A stretch of 42,622 nucleotides of DNA, taken from positions 1 to 42,622 of the forward strand of contig NZ_JAVDBT010000021.1 in NCBI RefSeq assembly GCF_030848395.1. Direction: 5' to 3'. The notes below the pieces were generated by a model, which was not told the DNA's origin, ran no database searches, and saw only the letters and a list, made by a program, of their open reading frames with translations. A program made the translations under genes and the position numbers. Shown piece after piece: positions 7,239 to 14,755 of the stretch; position 1 is the first letter of the stretch, and each line of letters starts with the position of its first letter. The stretch is from Pseudogemmobacter lacusdianii (GTDB lineage: Bacteria > Pseudomonadota > Alphaproteobacteria > Rhodobacterales > Rhodobacteraceae).

Positions 7239-8420
7239 ATGAGTGCGATACAGGCATCTCAGCGGTTCGAAACCATGTCTACGCGGCTCGGCAACCGTTT
7301 GCGAGAGCATGCCGAAGAGACGTTCCCCCCGGATGCTCAAAAGGGCCTTCGGCGCTTCGCCATGCGCGAAGCCGCTGATCTGTTGCGCATCAATCAAAAT
7401 ACCTTTCGCCATCATGTGTCAAACTTGGAAGGTTTTCCGGAGGGCATACTGGAGGGTGGCAATCGGCGATCTTTTACTGCCAGCGAACTGGTTGAGGCGC
7501 AGCGTATACTTCTGGACACGGGGCGCATTCGCCGTGACGACCACCCCCATCGAACGGACGGTGAAGCCTGCCAGGTTGTCACTGTCTTCAATCTGAAGGG
7601 TGGTTCTGCCAAGACCTCGACGGTGACCCACCTCGGGCAGCTTCTTGGCTTGCGCGGCTATCGTGTGCTTCTCATCGATCTAGACAGTCAGGCCAGCCTG
7701 ACCAATCTCTTCGGTATCACACCCGAGCTCGCACCTGACATGCCGACCTCCTACGATCTTATTCGTGCGGAGAACCCCCTGCCCGCTACAGAGATCATCA
7801 GGAAGACCAACTTCCCGACCGTGGACCTCATCCCCGCGTCGATGGACATTATGGAGTATGAGTTCGAGGTTGCGCTAAGCTTCCGAAGCGGGACGACGAC
7901 GTTCCACACCCAGCTCAAGGAAGCGCTCGAGCCCGTTCTCGGCAACTACGATATCGTCCTCATCGACACGCCACCACAGCTCAACTTCTCGGTGATCTCT
8001 TCCATCTTTGCGTCAACGGGCGTCCTGATCCCGCTCAATGCCTCCATGCTGGATGTGATGTCTCTTGCCAGCTTTCTCAAAATGGCAAGCAGCCTGATGG
8101 GCGTGGTCGAGAGCCACGCCCCCGAGCATGGGCTGAACTTCGTTCGTCTTCTCTTGACCCGTTATGAACCGACAGACGGACCACAGGTGCAGATCTCGTC
8201 TCTTCTGCGCACAGTGCTCGGGGATTCGGTCCTGCCTGCCGAGTTTCTCAAGTCGACCGCCGTCGGCGATGCTGCGAACACGCAGCAGAGCATCTTCGAG
8301 GTAGAGCCGAAGGACGTGAACCGTCGGACATACGAGCGTGCAATCGAATCCGTCTCTCGAATTACCGACGAGATCGAACGGGAAATCCGTAAGGCATGGG
8401 GACGGACTGATGGCGCGTAA
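7239..8420 (+). CDS. repA: RepA, ParA-type plasmid partition ATPase
   Basis: 393 residues. An N-terminal helix-turn-helix (about 40-65, ADLLRINQNTFRHHVSNLEG) is followed by the ParA ATPase: deviant Walker A KGGSAKT (120-126), then LLIDLDSQASLTNLFG and VLIDTPPQLNFSV. RepA hydrolyses ATP on the nucleoid to move RepB-parS complexes and represses the repABC promoter. It heads the repA-repB-repC operon; its last 11 bases overlap repB. Length and order match Rhodobacteraceae RepABC plasmids. The start at ATG 7239 has GAGGG upstream; an internal ATG at residue 13 is a less likely alternative. Confidence 0.93.
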   Translation: MSAIQASQRFETMSTRLGNRLREHAEETFPPDAQKGLRRFAMREAADLLRINQNTFRHHVSNLEGFPEGILEGGNRRSFTASELVEAQRILLDTGRIRRDDHPHRTDGEACQVVTVFNLKGGSAKTSTVTHLGQLLGLRGYRVLLIDLDSQASLTNLFGITPELAPDMPTSYDLIRAENPLPATEIIRKTNFPTVDLIPASMDIMEYEFEVALSFRSGTTTFHTQLKEALEPVLGNYDIVLIDTPPQLNFSVISSIFASTGVLIPLNASMLDVMSLASFLKMASSLMGVVESHAPEHGLNFVRLLLTRYEPTDGPQVQISSLLRTVLGDSVLPAEFLKSTAVGDAANTQQSIFEVEPKDVNRRTYERAIESVSRITDEIEREIRKAWGRTDGA

Positions 8421-9372
8421 GGTATTCGGCTCCACGCTCAAAAAAGCGATGGACCAAGGTGTTTCTCTCGATGCCATTGAGGCCCAGGCGGTGCAGACCC
8501 GCACCAGTCCGACTGTTACACGGGCCCAGGCTTCGGTCATCGAGGAAGACAAGCATGCCACCCGGCTGCTCGACCCAAATCTGATCCGCATGTCCGCTGT
8601 TCAGGATCGCCTCGATCCGTCAGACGGTCTCGAAGAGCTGGTGGAGTCTATCAAGGAGCACGGCCAGAAGGTCGCCATCCTTGTCCGCCGCCTGGCAGAC
8701 GGGGCCTATGAGATCGTCTATGGCAGGCGACGCCTTCTCGCCTGCCGAGAGCTGGGACAAAAAGTCCGTGCTACGGTCATGGAGCTTTCGGACGAAGAAG
8801 CGCTGATCGCCCAAGGCGTAGAAAACAATGCGCGCCAAGACCCTTCGTTTATCGAGCGGGCGGTTTTCGTTTCAGGCATCATCGCAGAACTCGGCAAGAC
8901 CGAGGAGACCCGGAAGAACGCCCAGACGGTTGCCTATCGTGCCTTGCAAATCGATGAGTCTCTGGTTTCGCGGATGCACCGGATCGCATCAGCAATCCCG
9001 ATGGTCCTGATCCGGGCCATTGGACCTGCGCATGGCTCCGGGCGGCGGGTCTGGGAGAAGCTCGCAAAGCTTTGCGAAGCAACCCCCGATCTCGCAGGTG
9101 CGGTGGCAAATGGTTTACCGAAGGACCTTGCCAGTGCCGAGCGGCTGGAGTTGGCCATAAACCGCATGAGTCCTCCCCCTGCCCCCGCCACAAAACCGGC
9201 GAGTTCAGATCGGATCACGATCAAGCGGAAGGGCAACAAAATCACTCTCGAAGCCGATCCCATGATGCTGCCTAAGCTTGAAGACGCAGTTCGCAATCTG
9301 GTCGCCGAGCTTCTTGACCGCGGTCAAGAAGAAGCGCCGGAACCCGCCACAAGCACAGCCACACCGTCTTGA
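8410..9372 (+). CDS. repB: RepB, ParB-type plasmid partition protein
   Basis: 320 residues from the ATG at 8410, which overlaps the repA stop; an earlier in-frame start at 8338 would lie inside repA and is not favoured. The ParB/Srx-like CTPase fold is visible (LVESIKEHGQKVAILVRR, YEIVYGRRRLLACRELG), followed by ALIAQGVENNARQD and a helix-turn-helix region (DESLVSRMHRIASAIP). RepB loads on centromere-like parS sites and couples the plasmid to RepA. A 20-bp palindrome lies inside the end of the gene and a 24-bp palindrome contains its TGA stop, so the likely binding sites are embedded in the gene itself. Confidence 0.92.
   Translation: MARKVFGSTLKKAMDQGVSLDAIEAQAVQTRTSPTVTRAQASVIEEDKHATRLLDPNLIRMSAVQDRLDPSDGLEELVESIKEHGQKVAILVRRLADGAYEIVYGRRRLLACRELGQKVRATVMELSDEEALIAQGVENNARQDPSFIERAVFVSGIIAELGKTEETRKNAQTVAYRALQIDESLVSRMHRIASAIPMVLIRAIGPAHGSGRRVWEKLAKLCEATPDLAGAVANGLPKDLASAERLELAINRMSPPPAPATKPASSDRITIKRKGNKITLEADPMMLPKLEDAVRNLVAELLDRGQEEAPEPATSTATPS
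9311..9330. promoter_or_regulatory. parS candidate 1 (perfect palindrome inside repB)
   Basis: A perfect 20-bp palindrome with core CTTGACCGCGGTCAAG lies in the last 60 bases of repB. The same core recurs at 9364-9387, which marks it as the plasmid-specific partition site recognised by RepB. Confidence 0.75.
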
Positions 9373-9387
9373 CCGCGGTCAAGACGG
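9364..9387. promoter_or_regulatory. parS candidate 2 (perfect palindrome across the repB stop)
   Basis: A perfect 24-bp palindrome with the core CTTGACCGCGGTCAAG. The repB stop codon TGA (9370-9372) is part of it. It opens the repB-repC intergenic region, a usual place for parS in repABC loci. Confidence 0.78.
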
Positions 9388-9430
9388 ACAACTCATAACA
9401 ACGATAACGAGCAGAAAGGAGGACAGGACC

Positions 9431-9469
9431 GAAAAAGAAAGACCCCCCGAAAGCGGTGCTTCCGAAGGG
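9431..9469 (-). terminator. Rho-independent terminator of the antisense RNA
   Basis: Plus-strand bases 9443-9454 (CCCCCCGAAAGC) and 9458-9469 (GCTTCCGAAGGG) form a GC-rich stem with a three-base loop. On the minus strand it is followed by TCTTTCTTTTTC. In repABC plasmids this hairpin also shapes the repC leader. Confidence 0.7.
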
Positions 9470-9486
9470 CCTCAATTAGTCTCGAC
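9431..9486 (-). ncRNA. antisense counter-transcribed RNA of the repB-repC region (incA-type)
   Basis: Inferred minus-strand transcript of about 56 nt opposite the repC leader. Its promoter has -35 TTGATG (9516-9521) and -10 TATCAA (within 9492-9498) with a 17-base spacer. It ends in a hairpin (arms 9443-9454 and 9458-9469) followed by a T-rich tract on the minus strand. repABC plasmids use exactly such a small RNA to limit repC translation and set copy number and incompatibility. Length, location and terminator all fit; transcription itself is inferred. Confidence 0.75.
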
Positions 9487-9491
9487 ACCTG

Positions 9492-9521
9492 ATTGATACC
9501 CTACATACGAATCGGCATCAA
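9492..9521 (-). promoter_or_regulatory. promoter of the antisense RNA
   Basis: Minus-strand hexamers TTGATG (9516-9521) and TATCAA (within 9492-9498) are separated by 17 bases, close to the sigma-70 consensus. Transcription would start near 9486. Confidence 0.6.
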
Positions 9522-9565
9522 CATCGCTTGCGGTGATCGGGGATACTTTTTCTTCCTAAATCACA

Positions 9566-10765
9566 ATGAAACACATCACATCCACGGCCCTTGCGGCCGA
9601 GGCACAGGAGACTTGTGCCAAATCCGCGGAGCACTCGCTCCCCGGCATGGGTTCAATCACCCTGCAGCCAGCATTCCGACCGATTTCGCGTCGTGACATC
9701 ATGGCTGCGGTCAACACATGCAGCCGCGATCTCGGCATCCGGCAAGGGGCCGTGGTCGTTCTTGACGCTCTCCTGAGCTGCCTGCCCTGCCAGGGCGTGG
9801 ATGGTCGCGAGACACCGGTCTCGCCGACCACCCTGCTCACGGTCTATGCCAGCAACGAAACCCTGTGCTTCCGCGCCAAGGGCCTCACCGACCGTCAACT
9901 GCGTCGGCATCTGGAGACACTCGAAGCCGCTGGCCTGATCCGGCGCCGTGACAGTGCAAATGGCAAGCGCTTCCCTGTGATGCAGCACGGCAAACCGATC
10001 GGCGCTTTCGGGCTGGACCTGTCCCCTCTCTTCGCGCAGTCCGACGGGCTTCTCGCCCTTGCCCTACGTCGCCGCGAGGAAGCAGACGAGTTGCGCGGGC
10101 TGCGGGCCCAGATCCTCAGACTGCGCGCGGCATGTGCTGAACTCCAGCTGAGCGACACTGTCGCCACCTTCATCGACGGGCTACGCAACCTCGTGCGGCG
10201 CACATCTCTGACCCTCATTGAAGCTCGAGCAGCTCTCTCGCAACTGACCGCGGTCCTCTCTTCTCATGCAGCCATTCAGGTGCCGGCTGTTTGCGAAGCC
10301 GAACAGGTTAAGCAACGCATGCCTACCAAGGCGGAAGCCGCCCATACTGCCTCCTGCCCCGAGCCCGCCACCGACGAAGCAGTCCCTGAAGCGTTTCAAT
10401 CCCTCACCACAGAAACCTGCGACATCGCGCAAACCAATCAAAAGCCCGCCTCTGACGGACGGAATGTCCGCCACATAAAGCAAGACTCATATACAAAAAA
10501 AAGAAAGCAAGAAGCAGAGGAACTTCCTAGTTGGGCAGCCCTGACCGAGGTCAACGCCTTTTATAAAGAGCCCACCAGCGCCCAAGAGGCCACACGGATC
10601 GCTTTCGAATTCGGAAAGATGCTGAGAATAAGCCAGGAAATCCTCGCCAGCGCTGCGAGCAAGCTAGGGCTTTGGGAACTTCTCAAGCTTGAAAACCGCA
10701 TGGCAAAGCAGATCGGAACCATCCTCAACCCTGATGCCTATGTGAGATCCGTACTACGAGCGTAA
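9566..10765 (+). CDS. repC: RepC replication initiator
   Basis: 399 residues. The N-terminal winged-helix region is recognisable as RepC (AFRPISRRDIMAAVNTCSRD, GAVVVLDALLSCLP, LTDRQLRRHLETLEAAGLIRRR, FGLDLSPLF), followed by a variable linker rich in Ala and Pro and a C-terminal helical domain (EFGKMLRISQEILASAASKLG). RepC binds the origin, which in this plasmid class lies within its own gene, and starts replication in cis. The start ATG at 9566 has no strong ribosome-binding site, in keeping with attenuation by the antisense RNA opposite its leader. Two more copies of the parS-like core lie in the gene (10245, 10542) and one just after it (10770). Confidence 0.93.
   Translation: MKHITSTALAAEAQETCAKSAEHSLPGMGSITLQPAFRPISRRDIMAAVNTCSRDLGIRQGAVVVLDALLSCLPCQGVDGRETPVSPTTLLTVYASNETLCFRAKGLTDRQLRRHLETLEAAGLIRRRDSANGKRFPVMQHGKPIGAFGLDLSPLFAQSDGLLALALRRREEADELRGLRAQILRLRAACAELQLSDTVATFIDGLRNLVRRTSLTLIEARAALSQLTAVLSSHAAIQVPAVCEAEQVKQRMPTKAEAAHTASCPEPATDEAVPEAFQSLTTETCDIAQTNQKPASDGRNVRHIKQDSYTKKRKQEAEELPSWAALTEVNAFYKEPTSAQEATRIAFEFGKMLRISQEILASAASKLGLWELLKLENRMAKQIGTILNPDAYVRSVLRA
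10245..10255. promoter_or_regulatory. parS-like half-palindrome in repC
   Basis: TGACCGCGGTC repeats the 11-base centre of the parS palindromes found in repB, inside repC. It may be a weaker RepB site; chance cannot be excluded for this one copy. Confidence 0.4.
10542..10553. promoter_or_regulatory. parS-like site in repC (one mismatch)
   Basis: TGACCGAGGTCA differs at one base from the centre of the parS palindromes. Lower confidence than the perfect copies. Confidence 0.3.
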
Positions 10766-10769
10766 TCCC

Positions 10770-10780
10770 TGACCGCGGTC
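10770..10780. promoter_or_regulatory. parS-like site just downstream of repC
   Basis: TGACCGCGGTC lies five bases after the repC stop, the other common position for partition sites in repABC loci. Confidence 0.45.
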
Positions 10781-10827
10781 GCATGGCTCTGAAACGCCCG
10801 ATAGACCGCTCAAGAGGAATCAGATAG

Positions 10828-10842
10828 GTTCGTTGATTGTTC
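10828..10842 (+). promoter_or_regulatory. LexA (SOS) box of alphaproteobacterial type
   Basis: GTTC-GTTGATT-GTTC is an exact match to the alphaproteobacterial LexA consensus GTTC-N7-GTTC. It lies 29 bases upstream of the SRAP gene, the first of a DNA-damage operon, and implies induction when LexA is cleaved. Confidence 0.85.
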
Positions 10843-10870
10843 TCATATCGGAACTCTGCGAGGCGAGATC

Positions 10871-11551
10871 ATGTGCAACCTTTACGCCCAGACGAAAAGC
10901 CAGGACGCGATGCGTCAGGTCTTTCGTGACGTGCTGGAACAGGATGAGGAACTGATCGATGCCGCAGGTAACCTCGCGCCCGCAGCCTGCATCTTTCCCG
11001 ACTATGCCGCGCCAATCATTCGCCGCAGTGAAGGACGCAACTGGACGCTGACCACGGCCCGTTGGGGGATGCCAACCCCTCCCGTCTATCTTACGGCCAA
11101 GCGCACAGACCCCGGCGTAACGAACATCCGCAATGTCAGCTCGCCCCATTGGCGCAGATGGCTCGGGATCGAACACCGCTGTCTCGTCCCGTTCACAAGC
11201 TTCTCCGAACTCGATGCCCGACCCGGCGCGCCTCGCAACAACCCGGTCTGGTTCGCCCTCGGCCAGGATCGCCCGCTCGCTTTCTTCGCCGGCATCCGCA
11301 CCGAATGGACCTCGGTCAGAAAACTGAAGGAGGGCGAAGTGACAGCTGAGATATTCGGCTTCCTGACCTGTGAGCCAAATGATGCAGTTCACCCGGTGCA
11401 TCCAAAAGCCATGCCAGTGATCCTCACGCACCCAGATGAATGGCGCTGCTGGCTGACCGCGGACACGAGCGAAGCTTTGAAGCTCCAACGGCCACTGGCG
11501 AATGGGCTTCTCGATATTGTCGCGGAGGGCACACGTGCGGACCCTGCGTGA
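10871..11551 (+). CDS. SRAP-domain protein (HMCES/YedK family, abasic-site crosslinking)
   Basis: 226 residues. Cys2 right after the start Met is the catalytic nucleophile of the SRAP family, which forms a thiazolidine crosslink with abasic sites in single-stranded DNA and so shields them. Other family marks are the Asn in TNIRN (about residue 78), Glu in the stretch CLVPFTSFSELD, and the His in HPKAMPVIL near the C-terminus. The usual FYEW is FSEL here, a variant common in plasmid and alphaproteobacterial copies. It is the first gene after a LexA box and overlaps imuA, placing abasic-site protection in the same SOS operon as the translesion mutasome. Confidence 0.88.
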   Translation: MCNLYAQTKSQDAMRQVFRDVLEQDEELIDAAGNLAPAACIFPDYAAPIIRRSEGRNWTLTTARWGMPTPPVYLTAKRTDPGVTNIRNVSSPHWRRWLGIEHRCLVPFTSFSELDARPGAPRNNPVWFALGQDRPLAFFAGIRTEWTSVRKLKEGEVTAEIFGFLTCEPNDAVHPVHPKAMPVILTHPDEWRCWLTADTSEALKLQRPLANGLLDIVAEGTRADPA

Positions 11552-12133
11552 ACAGCTGAAGGCCGGAAGTGATCAACCGTTTCATCTGGTGAAGGGCCGC
11601 GTCCACGAAGTCGAAGGACGGGGGCGAAACGGCTTTGCACTGTTCCAGACCACGAGATTGCCAGGGCCGGTTTTCTGGATCGTGCTGGCGCATGATCGCG
11701 ATCGGCCAATGCCGGGATCCCTGTCAGACGGCGTCAGCGAGCGGTTGCACTTCATAAGGCGAGGGGCGAGACCGATCTGCTCTGGACGGTCGAGGAAGCG
11801 CTACGGGCGCGGCCGGTCTCTCTGGTCATAGCGGCTCCGGAAAAGCCGATCTCACTGACCGCGGGCAGGCGGCTCCAACTCGCGGCCGAGGCTGGGGACA
11901 CTACGGGCCTGATGCTGATCCAGGAGGGCAGGGGAAGCAATGCCGCCGAGACCCGCTGGAAATGTGATCCGCTGCCGTCACCTCTGGACTCGACTCGTCA
12001 TCGCTGGATCCTTAATAAGAACAAAAGAGGAACAATCGGAATCTATGATGTGAGCTGGAATGGCACGACGGCTGCTGTCCATCTGGTTCCCCAGGCTGGC
12101 GAGCGACATCAGCCTGAGGGCCCGCCCCGTTGA
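11535..12133 (+). pseudogene. imuA: ImuA-like SOS mutasome protein, single-base frameshift
   Basis: GTG at 11535 has GGAGG upstream and overlaps the SRAP stop. The first part (KAGSDQPFHLVKGRVHEVEG, PGPVFWIVLAHDR, ERLHFI) breaks at 11758-11759. One frame over, the protein continues as GETDLLWTVEEALRARPVSL, TAGRRLQLAAEAGDTTGLML and ETRWKC, ending at 12133. Restoring one G in the short G run (ATAAGG to ATAAGGG) gives a continuous protein of about 200 residues. ImuA is a RecA-like partner of ImuB and DnaE2 in mutagenic translesion synthesis. The break may be a real mutation or a sequencing error. The end overlaps imuB by 74 bases. Confidence 0.75.
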
Positions 12134-13535
12134 GGGGCCTTTCGCGTTGACGCTCCGGGCGTCGAACGCGGAACATCTGCATTGTCTGAACAGCATCGCA
12201 AGCGCGGCAGGGCTTCATCGCGGCATGGCACTTGCCGATGCACGCGCCGTCTGTCCAGTGCTCTCGACACGGCCCGCTGATCTGATCCGCGAGGGTAGGG
12301 CGCTTGAAGGTCTGCGCAGATGGGCCAGCCGCCATGGACCGCATGCGGCGAAAAACGGATCGGACGGGCTGATTGTCGATGTTTCGGGCGTGCCGCATCT
12401 CTTTGGCGGTGAAGTCGAGCTTCTGGCCGATCTCGAGGCGCGACTCGAGAGGGCAGGAGTGTACTCGAAAAGTGCCATTGCCGAAACCCGTGGGGGTGCC
12501 TGGGCACTTGCCCGCCGCGGTGGTGGCGTGATCCCCGAGGGCGGGCTTCTGGCCCGGCTCGGGCCGATGCCGATCAGCGCGCTTCGGATAGAGGTATCGG
12601 TCGCTGAAGGTTTGACACGTCTCGGGCTGCACAAGATCGCCGATCTGACCACGGTTGCACGGGCACCACTGGCGCGCCGGTTTGGCGCGGAGCTTCTGCG
12701 CCGTCTCGATCAGGCGCTCGGGATGCAGGCCGAGCCGGTGGCCGCCGAGGCCGATGCGCCGCATTTCGGGGTGCGGATTACCTTGCCCGAGCCGATCGGG
12801 CTCACGGCCGATGTGATGGGAGTGCTGGACCGTCTTCTGATCCGGCTTTGCGACAAGCTGACATCCGCCCAGATGGGGGCCCGGGCTGTCCGGCTGGAAC
12901 TGCAGCGGGTGGATCACTCGGCCGCCGTGGTCGATGTGGGTCTCGCTCGTGCAATGCGTGACCCGGTCCGGATCTCGCCCTTGTTCCTCAAAGGCGTGGA
13001 TGAGGTGGATTCCGGTTTCGGGATCGACGGTCTGCGCCTGACCGCCACGGTGACAGAGCCGCTGGCGCCCGAACAGATCGGCAACGCAGAGACCCGGGCC
13101 GAGGATGAGCTTTCCGACCTAATCTCCCGGATCGGCAACAGGCTCGGGTTCGATGCGGTGCAGCGTTACCTGCCGGCAAGCAGCCGCATACCAGAGCGCA
13201 GCTTCCTGACCGTCCCTGCCGCCTATGCCGCACCGGAGCCGTTTCCGCCAAAGCGCCGTCCCCGCCGTCCCATCACCCTCTTCCCGGCGGAAGCCCTGGC
13301 CCAGGTCTCGGGTAGCCCTCCCGCCCGCTTCACCTGGCGCCGGATGGGTTTTACCACCCTTCGGGCACATGGCCCCGAGCGGATCACCCCGGAATGGTGG
13401 TTCGATGATCCGGCATGGCGCAGCGGCGTTCGCGACTATTGGCGGATCGAGACCAATGAGGGGCCCCGGCTTTGGCTCTTTCGCACCCCACAGTCGGGAT
13501 CTCGGGACTGGTATGCGCAGGGAGTGTTCCTGTGA
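12060..13535 (+). CDS. imuB: ImuB, catalytically inactive Y-family polymerase
   Basis: 491 residues with the DinB/UmuC-like fold: MARRLLSIWFPRLASDI at the N-terminus, then SAAGLHRGMALADARAVCP, VDVSGVPHLFGGE and a helix-hairpin-helix region (LTRLGLHKIADLTTVARAPLARRFG). The acidic residues that bind metal in active Y-family polymerases (DxD near the N-terminus, DE in the palm) are not in place, as is normal for ImuB. ImuB is the hub that binds the beta clamp, ImuA and DnaE2 in SOS mutagenesis. It is intact here, between a frameshifted imuA and a truncated dnaE2. Its stop overlaps the dnaE2 GTG (GTGA). Confidence 0.9.
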   Translation: MARRLLSIWFPRLASDISLRARPVEGPFALTLRASNAEHLHCLNSIASAAGLHRGMALADARAVCPVLSTRPADLIREGRALEGLRRWASRHGPHAAKNGSDGLIVDVSGVPHLFGGEVELLADLEARLERAGVYSKSAIAETRGGAWALARRGGGVIPEGGLLARLGPMPISALRIEVSVAEGLTRLGLHKIADLTTVARAPLARRFGAELLRRLDQALGMQAEPVAAEADAPHFGVRITLPEPIGLTADVMGVLDRLLIRLCDKLTSAQMGARAVRLELQRVDHSAAVVDVGLARAMRDPVRISPLFLKGVDEVDSGFGIDGLRLTATVTEPLAPEQIGNAETRAEDELSDLISRIGNRLGFDAVQRYLPASSRIPERSFLTVPAAYAAPEPFPPKRRPRRPITLFPAEALAQVSGSPPARFTWRRMGFTTLRAHGPERITPEWWFDDPAWRSGVRDYWRIETNEGPRLWLFRTPQSGSRDWYAQGVFL

Positions 13536-14755
13536 TTCCTCACGCCGAGCTTTGCGTGACCTCGAACTTCACCTTTTTGCGCGGTGCTTCGCATCCCGAG
13601 GAGCTGGTGAAGCGGGCGGCCGAGCTTGGCCTCACGGCCATAGCCATCACTGACCGGAACTCCGTTGCCGGAGTGGTGCGGGCGTTTTCTGCGCTGAAGG
13701 AACTGGCACGGATCGCGGAGGAAGCGGGGCAGGGGTCGCCCTTGCCCCGGCTGATCCCGGGCGCGCGCCTCGTGCTGACCGACAGCCCTGTGGAATGGGT
13801 GGCGCTGCCGACCGATCTGGCAGCCTGGTCGCGGTTGACCCGGCTTCTGTCGCTCGGCAAGCGGCGCGCCGAAAAGGGCAGCTGCCATATCGGCCTCGCC
13901 GATCTGGAGGAATGGGGCAGGGGGATGGTGCTGATCGCTCTGCCGTCCGACCCGCTGGAAGCGACGGGCTTCGAGCGCGATCTGCGCCGGATCGCAGCCC
14001 GCTTCGCGGGTCAGTGCTTCCTTGGCGCGGCCCCCCTCTATGACGGACAGGATCAGGAGCGCCTGGACCGGCTGGCGGAGATTTCTCAGGCAACCGGCAT
14101 GCCCAAAGTCGCTGTAGGTGATGTGCTGATGCACCGATCAAACCGGCGGCCGCTTGCGGATGTCCTGACCTGCATCCGTGAGGGATGCACCATCGACAGC
14201 ATTGGCGACCGGAGGCTTGCCAATGGCGAGCATCGGCTCAAATCCGGCGAGGAACTCGCCCGTATCTTTCACCGCTATCCGGCTGCCCTTCGCCGCACGG
14301 TCGAGATCGCCGACCGCTGTGCGTTCCGCATGGATCAGCTGTGCTACCAATATCCCGACGAGGCCCGGGACGGGGAAACGGCCCAGATCCGGCTCGAGCG
14401 GCTGGCACGCGAAGGGCTGCACTGGCGCTATCCCGGCGGCCCGCCACCTAAGATCGTCTCTCGTGTCGAGAAGGAGCTGCACCTGATCGCCGAGGTGGAA
14501 TACGCTCCCTATTTCCTGACCGTCTATGACATCGTCAGCTTCGCGCGCTCGAAAGGCATCCTGTGTCAGGGCCGGGGATCGGCGGCGAACTCGGTGGTCT
14601 GTTACCTGCTCGGCATCACCGAGGTGCCGCCCGAGAGCATCACCCTCATCTTCGAGCGCTTCATCTCGAAGGAACGCGGCGAGCCGCCGGATATCGACGT
14701 GGACTTCGAGCACGAGCGCCGCGAGGAGGTGATCCAGTGGATCTATGAGCGCTAG
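13532..14755 (+). pseudogene. dnaE2: DnaE2 error-prone polymerase, 3' part lost to an IS
   Basis: The GTG at 13532 overlaps the imuB stop. 407 codons remain of about 1,080. The PHP domain is at the N-terminus (HAELCVTSNFTFLRGASHPE, AIAITDRNSVAGVVRA), followed by the polymerase core with GRGSAANSVVCYLLGIT and the catalytic PDIDVDFEHERR (386-397). The frame then hits the end of an IS903-like element: WIYER is followed by TAG, where TA is the start of the next Tyr codon and G is the first base of the IS. The rest of the gene is not found on the other side of the IS. The fragment lacks the third catalytic Asp, the fingers and the clamp-binding parts, so it cannot be an active polymerase. Confidence 0.9.

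Noticed and set aside
11453-11463. Further TGACCGCGG-like matches in the SRAP and imuA genes (also near 11857)
   Set aside because: Only partial matches to the parS core within coding sequence; expected by chance in GC-rich DNA.
12012-12917. Long minus-strand open frame (301 codons) opposite imuB
   Set aside because: It is the antisense of imuB in GC-rich DNA; composition is rich in Pro, Arg and Gln, with no domain and no ribosome-binding site.
13436-14134. Minus-strand open frame (232 codons) opposite dnaE2
   Set aside because: Antisense shadow of the PHP region of dnaE2; no recognisable motif.
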